Positions 36,298 through 46,710 of a stretch of DNA of 64,000 nt are shown here, piece by piece. Both the position numbers and the translations under genes were made by a program. Every line of letters starts with the position of its first letter. The first letter of the stretch is position 1. The notes under the pieces were generated by a model. That model was not told the DNA's origin. It searched no databases and was given only the letters and a program-made list of their open reading frames with translations. Origin of the DNA: Papaver somniferum (Eukaryota; Streptophyta; Magnoliopsida; Ranunculales; Papaveraceae); contig NC_039358.1 of the NCBI RefSeq assembly GCF_003573695.1, positions 10,644,326 to 10,708,325 of the forward strand, given 5' to 3'.

Positions 36298-37942
36298 ATG
36301 TAAAAAAATAAATATTGTTTTCAAAGTGAGGATCCGACAGAGAAGGAGAAGAGAATTTGAAAGGGAGTGGGGAAACTTTCGAATTTGAAAGGGAGTGGGG
36401 AGTAACAAAGCCCCTAACCCTAAAAGAGATTAATCAGAGGTGAAGATGGAAATGGGGGATATGATTTTTTTTTTTGATTTTAAGTTTTTTTGATTTTTAT
36501 TTTGAGGGAAGGGTATTTTAGTATTTTTACCCCCAAAAAATACCCCTTAGCAGACCCATTTGGTTGGGGGAAGTAATACATATCCCCCAATATTTTTTTT
36601 ATCCCTCAATCGCAACGTTCTTGATTTAGGGATGAAGTCGTGGACGGATCAAGACAAAAATACCCATAATATAGATAAGGGCCACCCCCAGTTCTATAAC
36701 ATACGGGTGCCATGGGTAACTTTTTGGTTACCTTTAGAACTTTTCTTTCAACCATAAATGGCTACCACTTAACATGTGGCTAGGCTCCTGACAGTGTTCA
36801 TCTATGAAATGACTATTTTTCCTTTCTTGCTTATTTTGGATGATTTCTTCTTCTTTTTCTCCATATGACTCAAAAGTAACTATAAAACTCAAAACACGCG
36901 TAAAATACATAATTTACAAGAAAAAATAGCAAAGAAAGCATAAATAATATACAATAGATAATAAATCAAGGTGTATTCTACACCTATCACTACATTTCAT
37001 TTGTGTATAACATGCTAAGTTCGATCTAACGGTTGAAAGATATTATCTTGAGTCTAATCAGGTTTTCATCTTATGGTGAATATTGAATGCTTTGTTTACC
37101 AAGGTAACTTAGATTGCAAACCCTGATTTGAAAACTATATAAATTAAGGAGAACTCTAGCAATTGAGAAACCTAACCTCACACCTCATGTGTGATACTAG
37201 TTGCGACTAGAGTCGATTCTCCTTTAACCTTAGGTTTTTCACGAAATTCTGTAGGTTAACGACTTGAAGACCTCATGTGTGATATTACTATCTTCTCTAA
37301 GATTTTCTCGAGATTTGATCTCCGATAGGCAAGATAAAAAGTAGTCACAAAAACTTTAGTCTCATCGTTTATGATTCCACAATATCTTGTTTGGATACCA
37401 TACAATTAAGATTATTGTGAGGTGATTGATATTTCTAGGCTATTCTTCGGAAATATAATTTTAGTATATCAATTGGTTCCTGTTCACCTTGATTTATCAA
37501 AAGAAGGAACAAAACTCTTAGGTTTATCTGTGGAAGATTTATTTATTCAATAAACTTTTATTGTGTGAGACAGATTGGTTTACCAAGTCTTCGACTTTGG
37601 GTCGTACCAACTCTTAGTTGTGGGTGATATCAGCTAAGGGAATCAAGTGCGCAGAATCCGGCGTAGTTCTAGAGGCGTAAGGAACGCGGCTATATCTTTA
37701 TCAGTGTGAGATTGGTTAGGTCTCAACTACATTCCAGTCCGAAGTTAAATTGGAGTAGGCTAGTGTCTGTAGCGGCTTAATACATAGTGGTGTTCAAATC
37801 TAGACTAGGTCCCAGGGTTTTTCCGCATTTGCGGTTTCCTTGTTAACATAATTTCTAGTGTCTGTGTTATTTCTTTTCCGCATTATATTTGTTTATATAA
37901 TTGAAATATCACGGGTTGTATGTAAGTTTAATCAATTATATA

Positions 37943-38732
37943 TGTAGTTGCATATTTTCTAATAATTACACCCAAGTAGATCTAACGATTGTAAACTTAC
38001 TAATATGCAAGATTCAAAGACAAGCAAGATGTAAAGAACATGAAAGTAAAGATGAACACAAGCATATAACGTGGTTCGTCCATTGAGATCTACATCAACG
38101 GGAAAGAAACTATCTTCTTTGTTGATTAAGTTCTTACCCTTGAAAGAGTTACAAATATCACTTTGATTTCTCACTCTCTCTTTCTCAAAATCTCTTTTCA
38201 GAATTCTCTGTAGAACTACCATAAAAGATTACATGTCCATTTCCTTGTACATGGACTGGTATTTATAGACAGACTGGACTTATGTTGGTTTTTCCCCACT
38301 CGCCGAGACGGTGGTCCTATCGTATATCTTCATCGTATCGGACGAACTCTATACCATTCCTCGTCATATCTTTCTCGGTTCTCCTTCCAAGTCGTCTCAC
38401 GTTTTCCATGATCGTACTGCTCTTCCTTAGAAGACATCGTTCGATACTATCTTTGGGTTGTGGTATGGATCGTCCGACTCTTCTAATGTGATATACTTTA
38501 GCCCACGCCTCTTATGATCTTTCGTTAAATGCATTTCTCATTTTTAGACTTGACCGTCTGAGTTCGATTATACCACTCCTTACATGCGTCATACATGTAT
38601 CCTTGTAGAAGGTGTCTCGTTTCAGACGAAATCACCTTTTAGTGAATGATTTGATGCTTTCATCTCATCATCTTGTCATAAAATAATTCCTTGAGATGTT
38701 GACAGGTGGAGGTCGGGTATTTTACCCTCACA
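37943..38732 (-). repeat. 3' LTR of a Tat-lineage Ty3/gypsy element
   Basis: 790 bp beginning TG and ending CA on the plus strand, placed inside A2 with ATATA at 37938-37942 as one copy of the duplication. A TCTATAAAT box on the minus strand at 38261-38269 gives the orientation. A purine-rich minus-strand tract (complement of 38733-38758) lies directly outside the high-coordinate end, where the polypurine tract of a minus element belongs. Only this LTR is in the window. Confidence 0.65.
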
Positions 38733-38758
38733 ATTTTCACTTTTTATTTTCATTGCGC
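38733..38758 (-). other. Polypurine tract of the Tat element
   Basis: The minus strand reads AATGAAAATAAAAAGTGAAAAT just before the LTR start TGTGAGGG. Position and composition fit a plus-strand primer for reverse transcription. Confidence 0.55.
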
Positions 38759-38893
38759 CAAGGGAACGATGGGGAGAAAACCTTGTAAGCGCCCCATCTT
38801 TGTTGCCAAGTCCGAGATTCTCACCACGTACACAACTTTAATACGTTTTTACCTATTGGAATTGAGGCGACGGTTGATTATCTAAAGGTTTCT

Positions 38894-38900
38894 TATAAAA
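38894..38900 (+). promoter_or_regulatory. TATA box of the antisense extra gene
   Basis: TATAAAA followed by a pyrimidine-rich leader, 125 bases before the ATG at 39019. It points opposite to the LTR promoter of the same element. Confidence 0.5.
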
Positions 38901-39296
38901 TCCCCCTGGGGAAGAGACTGTTGTCTTTACTTTATTTTTTCAGAGTTTTTTCGTTCTCTTTCTTCTCTGTCTTTTGTTGTTCCTTCTTAAATTCTTGTCT
39001 GCTACAAAGAAACTTATTATGTCTGGGAGAGATTATCCATCTCGATCTTCAATACGGTAAGAACTTTTTTCTCTCCTTCTTATTTCTTTTTTTAAGGTTT
39101 GCTACGATCAATTGCTTTCACCATTGCACGATTTTTCTAAGTATGATGTTGTCGTCTCTGTTTACTTCTTGGTGTTCTTCAACGATTAATGTGTGTTCTG
39201 ATCTTTTCGTTTATGATTTTTTAGTACTGGTAAGAGATCGGTCGGAACTACTGGTCTTAACAACTCCGGCATGTATGATGCTGCCTTTTTAGAATC

Positions 39297-41647
39297 TGAT
39301 AGAGCACTGCTCGGTCGAACTCGCATGCGTTGCTATCTCAAGCATGTTTTTCAATGTTAGTGATCAAAACTATAAGTCTTGATTTCTAGTCTATAGCTAA
39401 GTCTCGGACTAGGATAGTAAGTGTAGTTGATCTCAAGAACTCCATGGTGATCATCATATAAGACGAAGAACTACTCAAAGAACTGGTGGAACTTCATCGA
39501 CTAAAAGGTATGTGGAGAGTTGAACTTATCTATCACTCAAAAGTCTATCTACTCTATCTCCTATATTGAGACAAAAGTCGTTTTGCTATATAGACTTTGA
39601 TTATACACATTTTCTATTTCGATCCGAGTTTGTCTCGCTTATCTATTTTTCGAAATATGTGTTGGTAAGCTTTCGCTTTGGCCAAGTTCATCTTTACCTA
39701 GTGACGAAAGTCATGTTATTTTTCAATCACTTTGAAAATGGCTTTGACGAAAAATGCTTTATGAACAAGAATTATATAATGTCCTCTAAGAATGTTTCAA
39801 TGATTTAAATGGGAGTTTACATTATATAACCATTGTTTAATATAAATATTGTGTGGAAACACATATATGTATAAGTCCTTATTCCTTGAACCGAAGTATG
39901 CGTACTTTGTTGATCAGGAAAACCAGAACAAGAGCTGTGAACTCAGTCCGTGAACCCAGTCCACGAACTGGCGGAGGTTCTCATCCCGAGAATATCTTCT
40001 GAAGTTTTTGAACTCCTTCCGGGAACTTAAGTCCGCGAACTAAGTCCGCGTAATTGAGTTGGTTATATCTAAAGACGATTATTTGTGAACTTATATTTAT
40101 ATTAACTAAGGAGTGCAAATTGCAAACCGTGGCTATAAAGTTCATAAACCGATTCGAGTGAATCAAATCATTTTTGCTTCTATTGTGTCTTGTATAGTTA
40201 TATAAGATTTATACAATTGAACAAATCTCTAACTAGTTCATTTGAGTCATTTGAACTATTTATGGTGAAGAAGAATATGGTTGATATGAAAGTGCTCATA
40301 TGGCTAACCATTTGGTTAACTACTGTTACATGTTTGGGTACGGTTACACAAACCTAAAATAGTTCATTTCATTTGTGTGTAACAAGATAAGTTTTCGATC
40401 CAACAGTTGAAAGATATTAGCTTTAATCTAATCAGGTTTTCATCTAATGGTGAATATTGAATGCTTTGTTACTAAGCTAACAGTGATTGCAAACCCTGAT
40501 TTGAAAGACTATATAAGGAAAACTCTAGCAACTGGGAAACCTAATACTCACACCTCCTGTGTGATACTAGTTGTATGAGCTAGAGTCGATTCTCCTTTAA
40601 CCTTAGGTTTCTTCTCGAGACCCTGTAGGTTAACGACTCGAAGACTTCATTGGGATTTTGAGGCAGACTGATACTACTTTCTTGTAGTTTTGTGATCTAA
40701 TCTTGTTGATTATCGTGTTGAGTACAATCCTAACGATTTGCTTGAGATTAATATCTCCGATAGTCAAGATATAAAAGTAGTCACAAACATATTCGTCTCA
40801 TCGTTTGTGATTCCACAATATCTTCTTTCGACGCGTCGATTAAGATTATTATGAGGTGATTGATAATACTAGGTTGTTCTTCGGGAATATAAATCTGGGT
40901 TATCAATTGGTTCCTGTTCACCTTGATTTATCAAACTAAATATGGAACAAAACTTGTAGGTATTTCTGTGGGAGACCGATTTATCTATTATCTTAGAATT
41001 TTCTGTGTGATACATATTTTTTATTATAATCTTCATCTTTGGGTCGTAGCAACTCTTAGTTGTGGGTGAGATCAGCTAAGGGAATCAAATGCGTAGTATC
41101 CTGCTGGGATCAGAGACGTAAGGAGAGCAACTGTTCCTTCCATCAATGTGAGATTTATTGGGGTTCAACTACAGTCCAGACTGAAGTTAGTTTGTAGTAG
41201 GCTAGTGTCTATAGCGGCTTAATACAATGTGTGTTCAATCTGGACTAGGTCCCGGGGTTTTTCTGCGTTTGCGGTTTCCTCGTTAACAAAATTCTGGTAT
41301 CTGTGTTGTTTCTTTTCCGCATTATATTTTGTTATATAATTGGAATATCACAGGTTGTGCGTTAAGATCAATCAATTAGAATATCCAACCTCTGTTTGTT
41401 GATTTACATTGATTGACACTTGAACATTGGTCTTTGGTACCGTTCAAGTTATTTCACATAATAATCAGGCTCACGGATTTCTATCTGTTCGATTTGCTGA
41501 TTACATTGTGAAATAGAAATATTAGAACTCTTTGATATACTTTATTAAGATTGAGTCTAGTTGATTCTCGTGAAAGTATATTGGAGTTAGTCCATACAGA
41601 TTTCTAATAAAAATATTGGATGTGGTTGTTGTACCCCCTCTTTTTTA
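39297..41647 (+). repeat. 5' LTR of the gag-only copia element
   Basis: Starts TGATAGAGCACTGCTCGG. A U3 minisatellite of AAGTCCGCGAACT-type units lies at 39890-40060 and a CTATATAAGG box at 40508. The GGACTAGGTCCCGGGG block lies near 41245 and the end is TTTTTTA. Closely similar to 46711-48975. Confidence 0.9.
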
Positions 41648-41649
41648 AT

Positions 41650-41661
41650 TGGTATCAGAGC
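41650..41661 (+). other. Primer-binding site (tRNA-Met type)
   Basis: TGGTATCAGAGC, three bases after the LTR end. Confidence 0.9.
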
Positions 41662-41789
41662 AGGAAAACACGTTTAAAGACCTTACAAGTCTGTGTTTGT
41701 AGCGATCTGACTTTATTGACAGAGGTGTTATCTCTATTAACGTACCACCAGTCTTCGATGGCTCTAATTACTTATGGTGGAAAATTGAT

Positions 41790-43169
41790 ATGCGAGCTTT
41801 TCTTCAAGCACGTGATTTTCAATCATGGGTATATGTAGTTAATGGCTATGATGCTCCCGTTGTGGCAGTAGGAAATGTAAACGTTTCCAAGAATATTGGT
41901 GAATACAGTCCTGCCGAGATACTTGCTACAAAGCAAAGTTCCGACGGTTTGAATGCCATCATACATGCCATTACTCCGAATCTTCAGCACCATGTGTCAA
42001 ATTGCACTAGGTATAAAGATGCGTGGGATATCTTAGAAACCGTATTTGAAAGTAATACCAGTGAAAAGGAAGCTAGGCTTCAAAACCTTAATTCCGATTG
42101 GGAAAACCTTCGTATGGCAGATGAAGATTCATTTGATGAGTTTAATCACAAAGTGTCTGAAATTGTTAATGCGTCTTTTGCATTGGGTAAGACTATTCAT
42201 GAAAAAGACATTGTGATGAAAATTCTCAGATCGCTGCCATCTAGATACGATTCTAAGAAGCATGTCATCATTGAGGAAAATAACCTTGATACACTTTCCA
42301 GAAGCACTCTGATAGGAAAGTTAAAAGTTCTTGATCTTGACACAATCAGAACATTCGTGTTCAATGCTGTGACCAATGCAAGTGTATCCTCTCACTTTTC
42401 TTGGGCTAATGAATATTGCTCCAATCATGTTAATTTTGATGAATCACTGATAATCATAAAGGTCAAGAATTTAATGAAGAGGAAGTGTAGATGTGATGAA
42501 TATCTGTCTTCAGTTAATGCTTCAGATGATTCAGTCACTACAAATTCTCTCTCCTCTTCAACTTCTGATTCAGAATTTGAGTATGACACATATTTTCTTG
42601 ATCTCTTGAATAAAGAGATTCTTCAAGAGAATCTTCACCTAAAGGCCTCATTGAATAAAGTTAAATCATCACTCCAGGTGAAAAATATTGAGATAGAGCG
42701 TTGTAATGATAATTTCGTCAGAACCATGTCTCTAAAGGAAGAAGAGATTAACACTCTCAAGTATGACCTACAAAGGTTATCTGGAAGCTCTGACAAAATT
42801 GCAGCAATGTTATTTGGCCAGAGATCCTTTGTAAACACTAATGGTTTAGGGTTCAAAAGCAAAACTCAAAGCTCAAAGTTGTCCGTTTCAACTAATCAGG
42901 GAACAACAATTATTGATTGTTCTGTTAAACAGGAAGAGTCACATAAAGACGAAAAATCCTCTTTGATTTGTTCTTTTTATGGACATTTGAAGCATGTTCA
43001 GGAAACTTGTTGGAGGTTCAGAAGGAGCAACAAGAGAATCACCAAACTTCAAGAGATCATGCAAAAAATAAATCTGGGATCGGATAACCAAGCTCTAAAA
43101 AATTCCAGATCTAGACGAGGTAAGAAATATATTTACACAACAAATAGTGATAATCCAAGAAAAAAATAA
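41790..43169 (+). CDS. gag: Copia gag polyprotein
   Basis: 459 codons, the longest open frame in the window. Similarity to gag begins upstream of this ATG (PPVFDGSNYLWWKI, from about 41725) without an in-frame start, so the native N-terminus has lost its ATG. UBN2-type capsid core, residues about 1-170: SDGLNAIIHAI, LQHHVSNC, KDAWDILETVFE, SEKEARLQ, SWLPS-like RSLPSRYDSKKHVII, LSRSTLIGKL. An acidic region, a coiled coil (about 265-330) and a nucleocapsid knuckle near 400 follow. The knuckle reads CSFYGHLKHVQETC, where the second Cys of CX2CX4HX4C is Tyr, so zinc and RNA binding should be impaired. Capsid protein; forms virus-like particles in relatives. Confidence 0.85.
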   Translation: MRAFLQARDFQSWVYVVNGYDAPVVAVGNVNVSKNIGEYSPAEILATKQSSDGLNAIIHAITPNLQHHVSNCTRYKDAWDILETVFESNTSEKEARLQNLNSDWENLRMADEDSFDEFNHKVSEIVNASFALGKTIHEKDIVMKILRSLPSRYDSKKHVIIEENNLDTLSRSTLIGKLKVLDLDTIRTFVFNAVTNASVSSHFSWANEYCSNHVNFDESLIIIKVKNLMKRKCRCDEYLSSVNASDDSVTTNSLSSSTSDSEFEYDTYFLDLLNKEILQENLHLKASLNKVKSSLQVKNIEIERCNDNFVRTMSLKEEEINTLKYDLQRLSGSSDKIAAMLFGQRSFVNTNGLGFKSKTQSSKLSVSTNQGTTIIDCSVKQEESHKDEKSSLICSFYGHLKHVQETCWRFRRSNKRITKLQEIMQKINLGSDNQALKNSRSRRGKKYIYTTNSDNPRKK

Positions 43170-43384
43170 GAAGTGTGAGAATATGCCTCACTTGGTCACC
43201 AACTAATAATGGTGACATTCGCATCCTCATTTTTTAGCTTAGGAAAAATGAGGTTTGCACTAAAAATGGCTCACGTCTGTTTTTTTATAAATCTTTTTCT
43301 TATATTTGTTAAGAAAATATTCTCCTAAGAAAATTGATGGTGAATAATAAATCTTGAAAGACCCTTTCAAAGTCTTCCTAGGGT

Positions 43385-43867
43385 TTGGTATTCATAAATC
43401 CTTTTATTCTTTTGTCTCTTCTTTTTAATCCAAAAAGATACTATCTCTTGGCTCCTGTGACTAGAGGAACTACAACAAGAGATGCAGTTGAAGCAGTTAA
43501 TGTGTATATTTGCAAAGGAATCAGTTCCTCAAGGGTGATGAAAAAGAAGTCAACAAAGAATAGAGAAGGTTCTTCCTCTAACTGTCTCTTATCTGTTTGT
43601 CATTTTGATAATAATTTTAGAGGCATGGTGAATGATTTCGTCAACAAGAGAAAATCTCAAATTGTTTCCTCTTTGGAAAATATAACTCACTATGAAAAAA
43701 TGTTGTCTCTAACCAAGAACACCATGCGTGATCTAAAAAGAGAACTCAGTGAGTTAACTGATATTTCCGAAGATTTGGAGGAATTGAAAGATCCCATAAT
43801 CAATGGGTTCTTTAATAATAAGAAGGAATTCTCATTAGAGGCCTTGAGAAAGCTCTATGACGCCTAG
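43385..43867 (+). CDS. Second ORF of the gag-only copia element
   Basis: 160 codons, 215 bp after gag. A hydrophobic start (VFINPFILLSLLF) resembles a signal or membrane segment but is probably upstream noise. A basic stretch (VMKKKSTKNREGSSS) and a coiled-coil-like helix (DFVNKRKSQIVSSLENI, LKRELSELTDISEDLEELKD) follow. No enzyme motif. Extra ORFs are known in SIRE-type elements, usually after pol; here it follows gag directly. Function unknown. Confidence 0.45.
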   Translation: MVFINPFILLSLLFNPKRYYLLAPVTRGTTTRDAVEAVNVYICKGISSSRVMKKKSTKNREGSSSNCLLSVCHFDNNFRGMVNDFVNKRKSQIVSSLENITHYEKMLSLTKNTMRDLKRELSELTDISEDLEELKDPIINGFFNNKKEFSLEALRKLYDA

Positions 43868-44089
43868 TAAATCTTCAGATAATAATTTTATTATCTTGTT
43901 TTATTTAGAAGAATAACTATAATTTGGAATAGCCATTATTGTGATTACACATGGCTATGTCAAACGTTTTCATCTTCATGTTCTTAGGTTTATTTGTTTA
44001 AATTCTAAAATTGTTTGGAAGATGAATTTTGCAGTATTAATCTTTATGGTTTTATATATTGCAATTTGTTATGGGATATGTGTGTTTGC

Positions 44090-45566
44090 TGATGAGTGTC
44101 GTTTACTCAACAAAATAATAAGAAATTTCCCACTAATTAACAAGTAATAAAACGGTAGTAAGGATCGTTCCCACGAGGAGTAATGCAATTGATATGTTAT
44201 TTATATTAGCGAGAATATAAAAGAAGGATAAAAAGGATAATAAGATAAAGATAATGAATAAATCCTTCGCCGTTACTAACCGTTAACTCAACATTGTACC
44301 CGTTTATCTCTTGTTAGAATCAATTGTCACCAACCGTAGAATAGCAGGTACGCTTAGCTATCCCCAAAAATCCTTGTATCACCGGATACGGAAGCGCTCG
44401 ACTACCGGATTCTATTCAAAAGAACCACCTTGAGGTTCGCTTACAAGATGTAATTCCCCGAATGCATTAAGATTTATGAATTTAGGTTTGATCCCAGCAG
44501 TTAAACTCGGTACGCTCGGTCCACTTACTGGTGTTGTCTTTACTCGCAATTGCTCCACATAATCCCTCCGCAAGGTCTTGCGATTTCTACTTGTGTAGGA
44601 GATAAGCGAAAATTACGGATCGACTCAACTCTCTACTAGCATTAGAATGATTAATAGACTAATCTAGTTGCGCACCGAAACCAATCTAAGAATCAATCAT
44701 GAACCTTCGATATAGTAAAAACAATCCACAAAGGTTAACTTTAAAACTTGAAACAAACTTGTAAATAATTGAGCTTCACAATTAGAACTTTGAATTCATC
44801 CTTAACAATAAAAAGAATATAGAAAAGAGATAGTTCTCCCCCCCCCCCCCCCNNNNNNNNNNNNNNNNNNNNNNNNNNNNNNNNNNNNNNNNNNNNNNNN
44901 NNNNNNNNNNNNNNNNNNNNNNNNCCCCCCAAGGGGGAGAAAAACGGTGAAAAGAGGATTCTTCTCTGGCCATTCTTTCATCAGCCGCTGGAAGCAACCC
45001 AAACTCCATCTCTCTGTCTCTCTTCTATGTTCATTGCAGACTCAACCTTCGACTCATCATGCATTAACAAACCCACAACAAACTCCAGTTACAGCCAACG
45101 ATGGCTGTTATGGCAGCAACACCTTGGACCCATCGTTTTCGGCAGTAAAGCTTTGGCTCTTCTTCTCAGCTCAAATTTGGTTTCTTACCTATACATTTCT
45201 TCCACCAGCACACATGTGCGCTACCCTTGATGTGAACTCCATAGATTTTACACTTTCCTCCAGCAAATGTATGTGAACCATATAGCTCATGTTAAGTCCA
45301 TGTTGTCTTTTGGTATTTGAATCAGTACATTAGATGACACGAGCTTCGAGCATCCTATATACACACGCGACTTCTTGTAGTAGTTTCCATGCAATGATAA
45401 TTCTGCCTCTTTTGTGACCAATAGGACGATTTCTTGTTCTTTTCGGGAATAAGCTCCAAAATTCCCATAAAATATAAAACAAAGCTAATAATACAATTTC
45501 GCAAGAAAACTAGCTAAGAAAGCATAACCAATCGATACTTAGAGAGGTGTTTTTAAACACCTATCA
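44090..45566 (-). mobile_element. Solo LTR (family D) with perfect TSD
   Basis: TGATGAGTGTCGTTTAC..AACACCTATCA flanked by identical TTTGC (44085-44089, 45567-45571). It aligns with the ends of the LTR at 32705-36989. Low-complexity C runs border an N gap inside. No coding domain, so LTR-LTR recombination is the likely origin. Confidence 0.9.
44853..44924. other. Assembly gap in a C homopolymer
   Basis: 72 N flanked by 15 and 6 C, within the family D LTR. Confidence 0.95.
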
Positions 45567-45571
45567 TTTGC

Positions 45572-46710
45572 GTCCGTGAACTATGATTGTCCCATACCTT
45601 GTCAAAAGTTAAGTCTTTCACATGTCGATATGCATGTATTGATAAAAGAATGATTGAACTTTTGACAAATACAAAAGTTAAGCCAATTATGTCATTTATT
45701 GATTGAAGATAGGTTAAAATCTTTTGTTCACAAGGATTATGTCTATTGTATGTCATTGTGCGAATAATGATGGAAAATAGAATGAATCCTTGTATATTCC
45801 GCAGTATTGATCTTCCCTGATCCACATTCTTATGTATATACTTTGAGGCAACGTAAGTTCTCTTATGTCGAGCATGATCAATTAAATTCATCACTTTTTG
45901 TGGTTAATTTGGTTGTATGTTTCCGATTAGATTAATTATGGGTTCTCTTGTGATTAATTTAATTGAGTATTTTTGGATTCAAATTCATATTCGTATGTGA
46001 TTTGTTATGTCCAAAGAAATCCTTCTTTTCAAGGTCACTCTTGTTGTTCTTTCGGGAATGCATATTATGGGGGAGAGTTCTTAAGTTCCAAATCTTTGTG
46101 GGGAATGCGGCTGTGGAATATTATAGGGGTTATCTTGTATCTTTATAAACTCCTTGATGAAAGCATTTAGATTCGGATTTATGATTGCATCTAAACTAGT
46201 TGATATGTGCTTTCTTTTGGTCATGAAATGTCTCTTTTGGGAATTTCATTATGATCCAGTTTTCGTGCCTTTGCCAATTTTATTGACAAAAAGGGGGAGA
46301 ATTAATATATAGTTCGCATTACAAATACATATGGTTTTCGGATCATTATGTAAGAGGGAGTGGTTTCCATGTGAGATGGAGTATTTACTAAGGGGGAGTG
46401 ATACATATCACCATAGTATTGTTGTTGAAGTTGTGATACAATTGAACTTTGACACTGTGTAATAGTACTATGACATTGTATAACAATAATTGAGAACACC
46501 TGTTTTCTCATTGTTATAGATACGGATTTTCAATAACGATGATGCTGAACTTACAACCTTTGGGATCATTGGAGTACTTGGAAGTGACGAAGATTTCGAG
46601 TAATGTTGAAGATTAGGCATGTGGAATAGGAGCTACAAAATTTTATTTATTTATTTTTGTATTCCATATGTATTGATAGTTTTGTCACTAAAATTGACAA
46701 ATGGGGAGAT
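45572..46710 (+). other. Non-coding 3' internal part of the copia element
   Basis: No pol remnants were found. Repeated purine tracts GGGGGAGAAT, AGGGGGAGTG and ATGGGGAGAT occur at about 46292, 46391 and 46701; the last is adjacent to the 3' LTR. Confidence 0.6.

Larger units (their letters stand above)
35397..36620. mobile_element. MULE-like non-autonomous TIR element
   Basis: Flanked by TTGATTTAG at 35389-35397 and 36621-36629 (8 or 9 bp, because the last G may belong to the element). The two ends form long inverted repeats. The left reads GAACGCGCGATTGGGGGATAA; the right, as complement, GAACGTTGCGATTGAGGGAT; both continue into A-rich then TTGGGGGATAT sequence, about 42 bp in all. Inside are a 16-bp perfect palindrome, an N gap and a 21-bp minisatellite. 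Long TIRs with 8-9 bp duplications point to Mutator-like elements. No transposase present. Confidence 0.8.
32705..36989 (-). mobile_element. Solo LTR (family D) inside A2, with two nested DNA elements
   Basis: Ends TGATGCGTGTCGTGACC at the left and ACACCTATCA at the right; flanking 5-mers GTACA and CTACA differ at one base. The left 800 bp and right 250 bp align with the LTR at 44090-45566 (the ATCACCGGATACG, CCTAGTAGTAG and GCATTAAGATTTATGAATTT blocks). A CTATAAATAG box on the minus strand near 33557-33566 shows minus orientation. Without the two nested elements it is about 2.4 kb. No coding domains, so it is a solo LTR. Confidence 0.75.
31507..37942 (+). repeat. Copia LTR A2 (inserted in A1, itself interrupted)
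   Basis: Starts TGTTAGAGCAATGCTCGG directly inside A1. Native parts are 31507-32704 and 36990-37942, which join seamlessly across the insertion at the AAATGAAGGTACA..TTTCATTTGTG position. Its own U3 minisatellite (32150-32380) is built from GTATGCGTACCCGTACGCGTACT-like palindromes. The 3' end is replaced at 37943 by another element. Confidence 0.85.

Noticed and set aside
36071..36408. Repeat-peptide ORFs in three frames
   Set aside because: Caused by the 21-bp minisatellite period.
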